Of a stretch of 38,454 nt of DNA, positions 37,999 to 38,454 are shown in pieces. The notes under the pieces are model-generated. The model was not told the origin of the DNA and made no database searches. It saw only the letters and a list, made by a program, of their open reading frames with translations. This stretch comes from Acidobacteriota bacterium (GTDB taxonomy: Bacteria > Acidobacteriota > Terriglobia > Acidiferrales > UBA7541): NCBI GenBank assembly GCA_021324935.1, contig JAJPIE010000094.1:1-38454 (forward strand), given 5' to 3'. Each line of letters begins with the position of its first letter. The stretch's first letter is position 1. A program made the position numbers and the translations under genes.

Positions 37999-38454
37999 TC
38001 ATTCCGACCGGATCGCCAATATCTGCTTTCCCTGAATCTTGATCTCCACGCCAAACGGCGGGCGAATGTCGCTGCCCTGTACGATGGCGCCGCGAATCCA
38101 GATGTTGTCCGGAGGAAGGCTGCTGGTTTTCAGCGGGTCGTAGAGCGTGCGGCTGCACGGGTTGCCGACCAGCGGATGGTTGGCGTGCTTGAAATCGTAA
38201 TCGTTGCGCAGCTTGTCGAGATCGCTGACGTACTCCAACAAGCAGTTGCCATAAGGGGCTTTGCGGGAGAACGCCCAATAGCCCGTAGGCGAAGTAGCCG
38301 AGCCCCCCGGTAGCCGCACGATGGTGGCTGGAATGTTCTCTCCGGTCAGCTTGTTGCGGATAAAGAAATTCGCCGAAGTCCACGGCTTGGCGAAGTCCGC
38401 AATGCTGCCAATCACCGGATCAGTTTCCGTGGCGTGTGGCAGCGCGGCATTGGG
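37999..38454 (-). CDS. Unrecognised protein, C-terminal part (partial)
   Basis: The frame is open from the window edge to the TGA at 37999-38001, 151 residues of the C-terminal part. The segments NFFIRNKLTGENIPATIVRL, TGYWAFSRKAPYGNCLLEYV and GVEIKIQGKQILAIRSE are visible. There are two Cys and no membrane segment. I do not recognise the family; an exported or enzymatic role cannot be judged. The GTG at 38415 is not a likely start, because the frame continues upstream. The stretch 37898-37998 holds nothing else. Confidence 0.65.
   Translation of the reverse strand, partial: PNAALPHATETDPVIGSIADFAKPWTSANFFIRNKLTGENIPATIVRLPGGSATSPTGYWAFSRKAPYGNCLLEYVSDLDKLRNDYDFKHANHPLVGNPCSRTLYDPLKTSSLPPDNIWIRGAIVQGSDIRPPFGVEIKIQGKQILAIRSE

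Overview
The window looks like a high-GC chromosome segment of an acidobacterium (phylum Acidobacteriota). The main pointer is the very large Oar-type TonB-dependent receptor with an N-terminal carboxypeptidase-regulatory-like domain (33505-37389). Supporting signs are the zinc forms of S4, S14 and L36, the general gene mix and the dense GTAG hairpin repeats. The phylum is an inference from gene content; no rRNA is present.

Bases 1-18745 are a fused str-S10-spc-alpha cluster, all on the + strand: tuf (end only), rpsJ, rplC, rplD, rplW, rplB, an unrecognised small basic gene, rpsS, rplV, rpsC, rplP, rpmC, rpsQ, rplN, rplX, rplE, rpsN (type Z), rpsH, rplF, rplR, rpsE, rpmD, rplO, secY, adk, map, infA, rpmJ, rpsM, rpsK, rpsD, rpoA, rplQ. 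It makes the ribosome core, the SecY translocon channel, IF-1, adenylate kinase, methionine aminopeptidase and RNA polymerase alpha. Unusually for such a compact operon, most spacers over about 40 bases are filled with repeats of two kinds. (a) REP-like hairpins of about 26 nt begin with GTAG (or GTGG, CTAG, GTTG) and have a variable but self-complementary stem around a CTTTAG-like loop. (b) Heptad elements carry a dinucleotide AG every 7 nt on the left arm and CT every 7 nt on the right arm, so the arms can fold back; they lie just before the ribosome-binding site of the next gene.

Bases 18746-20881 are a decayed or mobile stretch. They hold a 91-bp pair of inverted REPs, a response-regulator pseudogene, a PilZ-domain gene, a frameshifted REP-associated tyrosine transposase (RAYT) bracketed by two inverted REPs, and a 33-codon membrane-peptide ORF with promoter- and terminator-like signals. 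The RAYT is the natural candidate for the enzyme that spread the REPs.

Bases 20847-33000 are ordinary single-gene units, mostly on the - strand: a second adenylate-kinase-like gene, an MFS transporter, a + strand Cys-containing protein of unknown function behind an attenuator-like hairpin, a metallophosphoesterase, a secreted amidohydrolase, a VanZ-like protein, guaB, a + strand YheT-type hydrolase, a Tat-exported M24 peptidase and a BON/glycine-zipper envelope protein. Bases 33000-38454 hold the TonB-dependent receptor with a strong terminator, a DUF962 (Mpo1-like) protein, a second 92-bp inverted REP pair, and the 3' end of an unrecognised gene.
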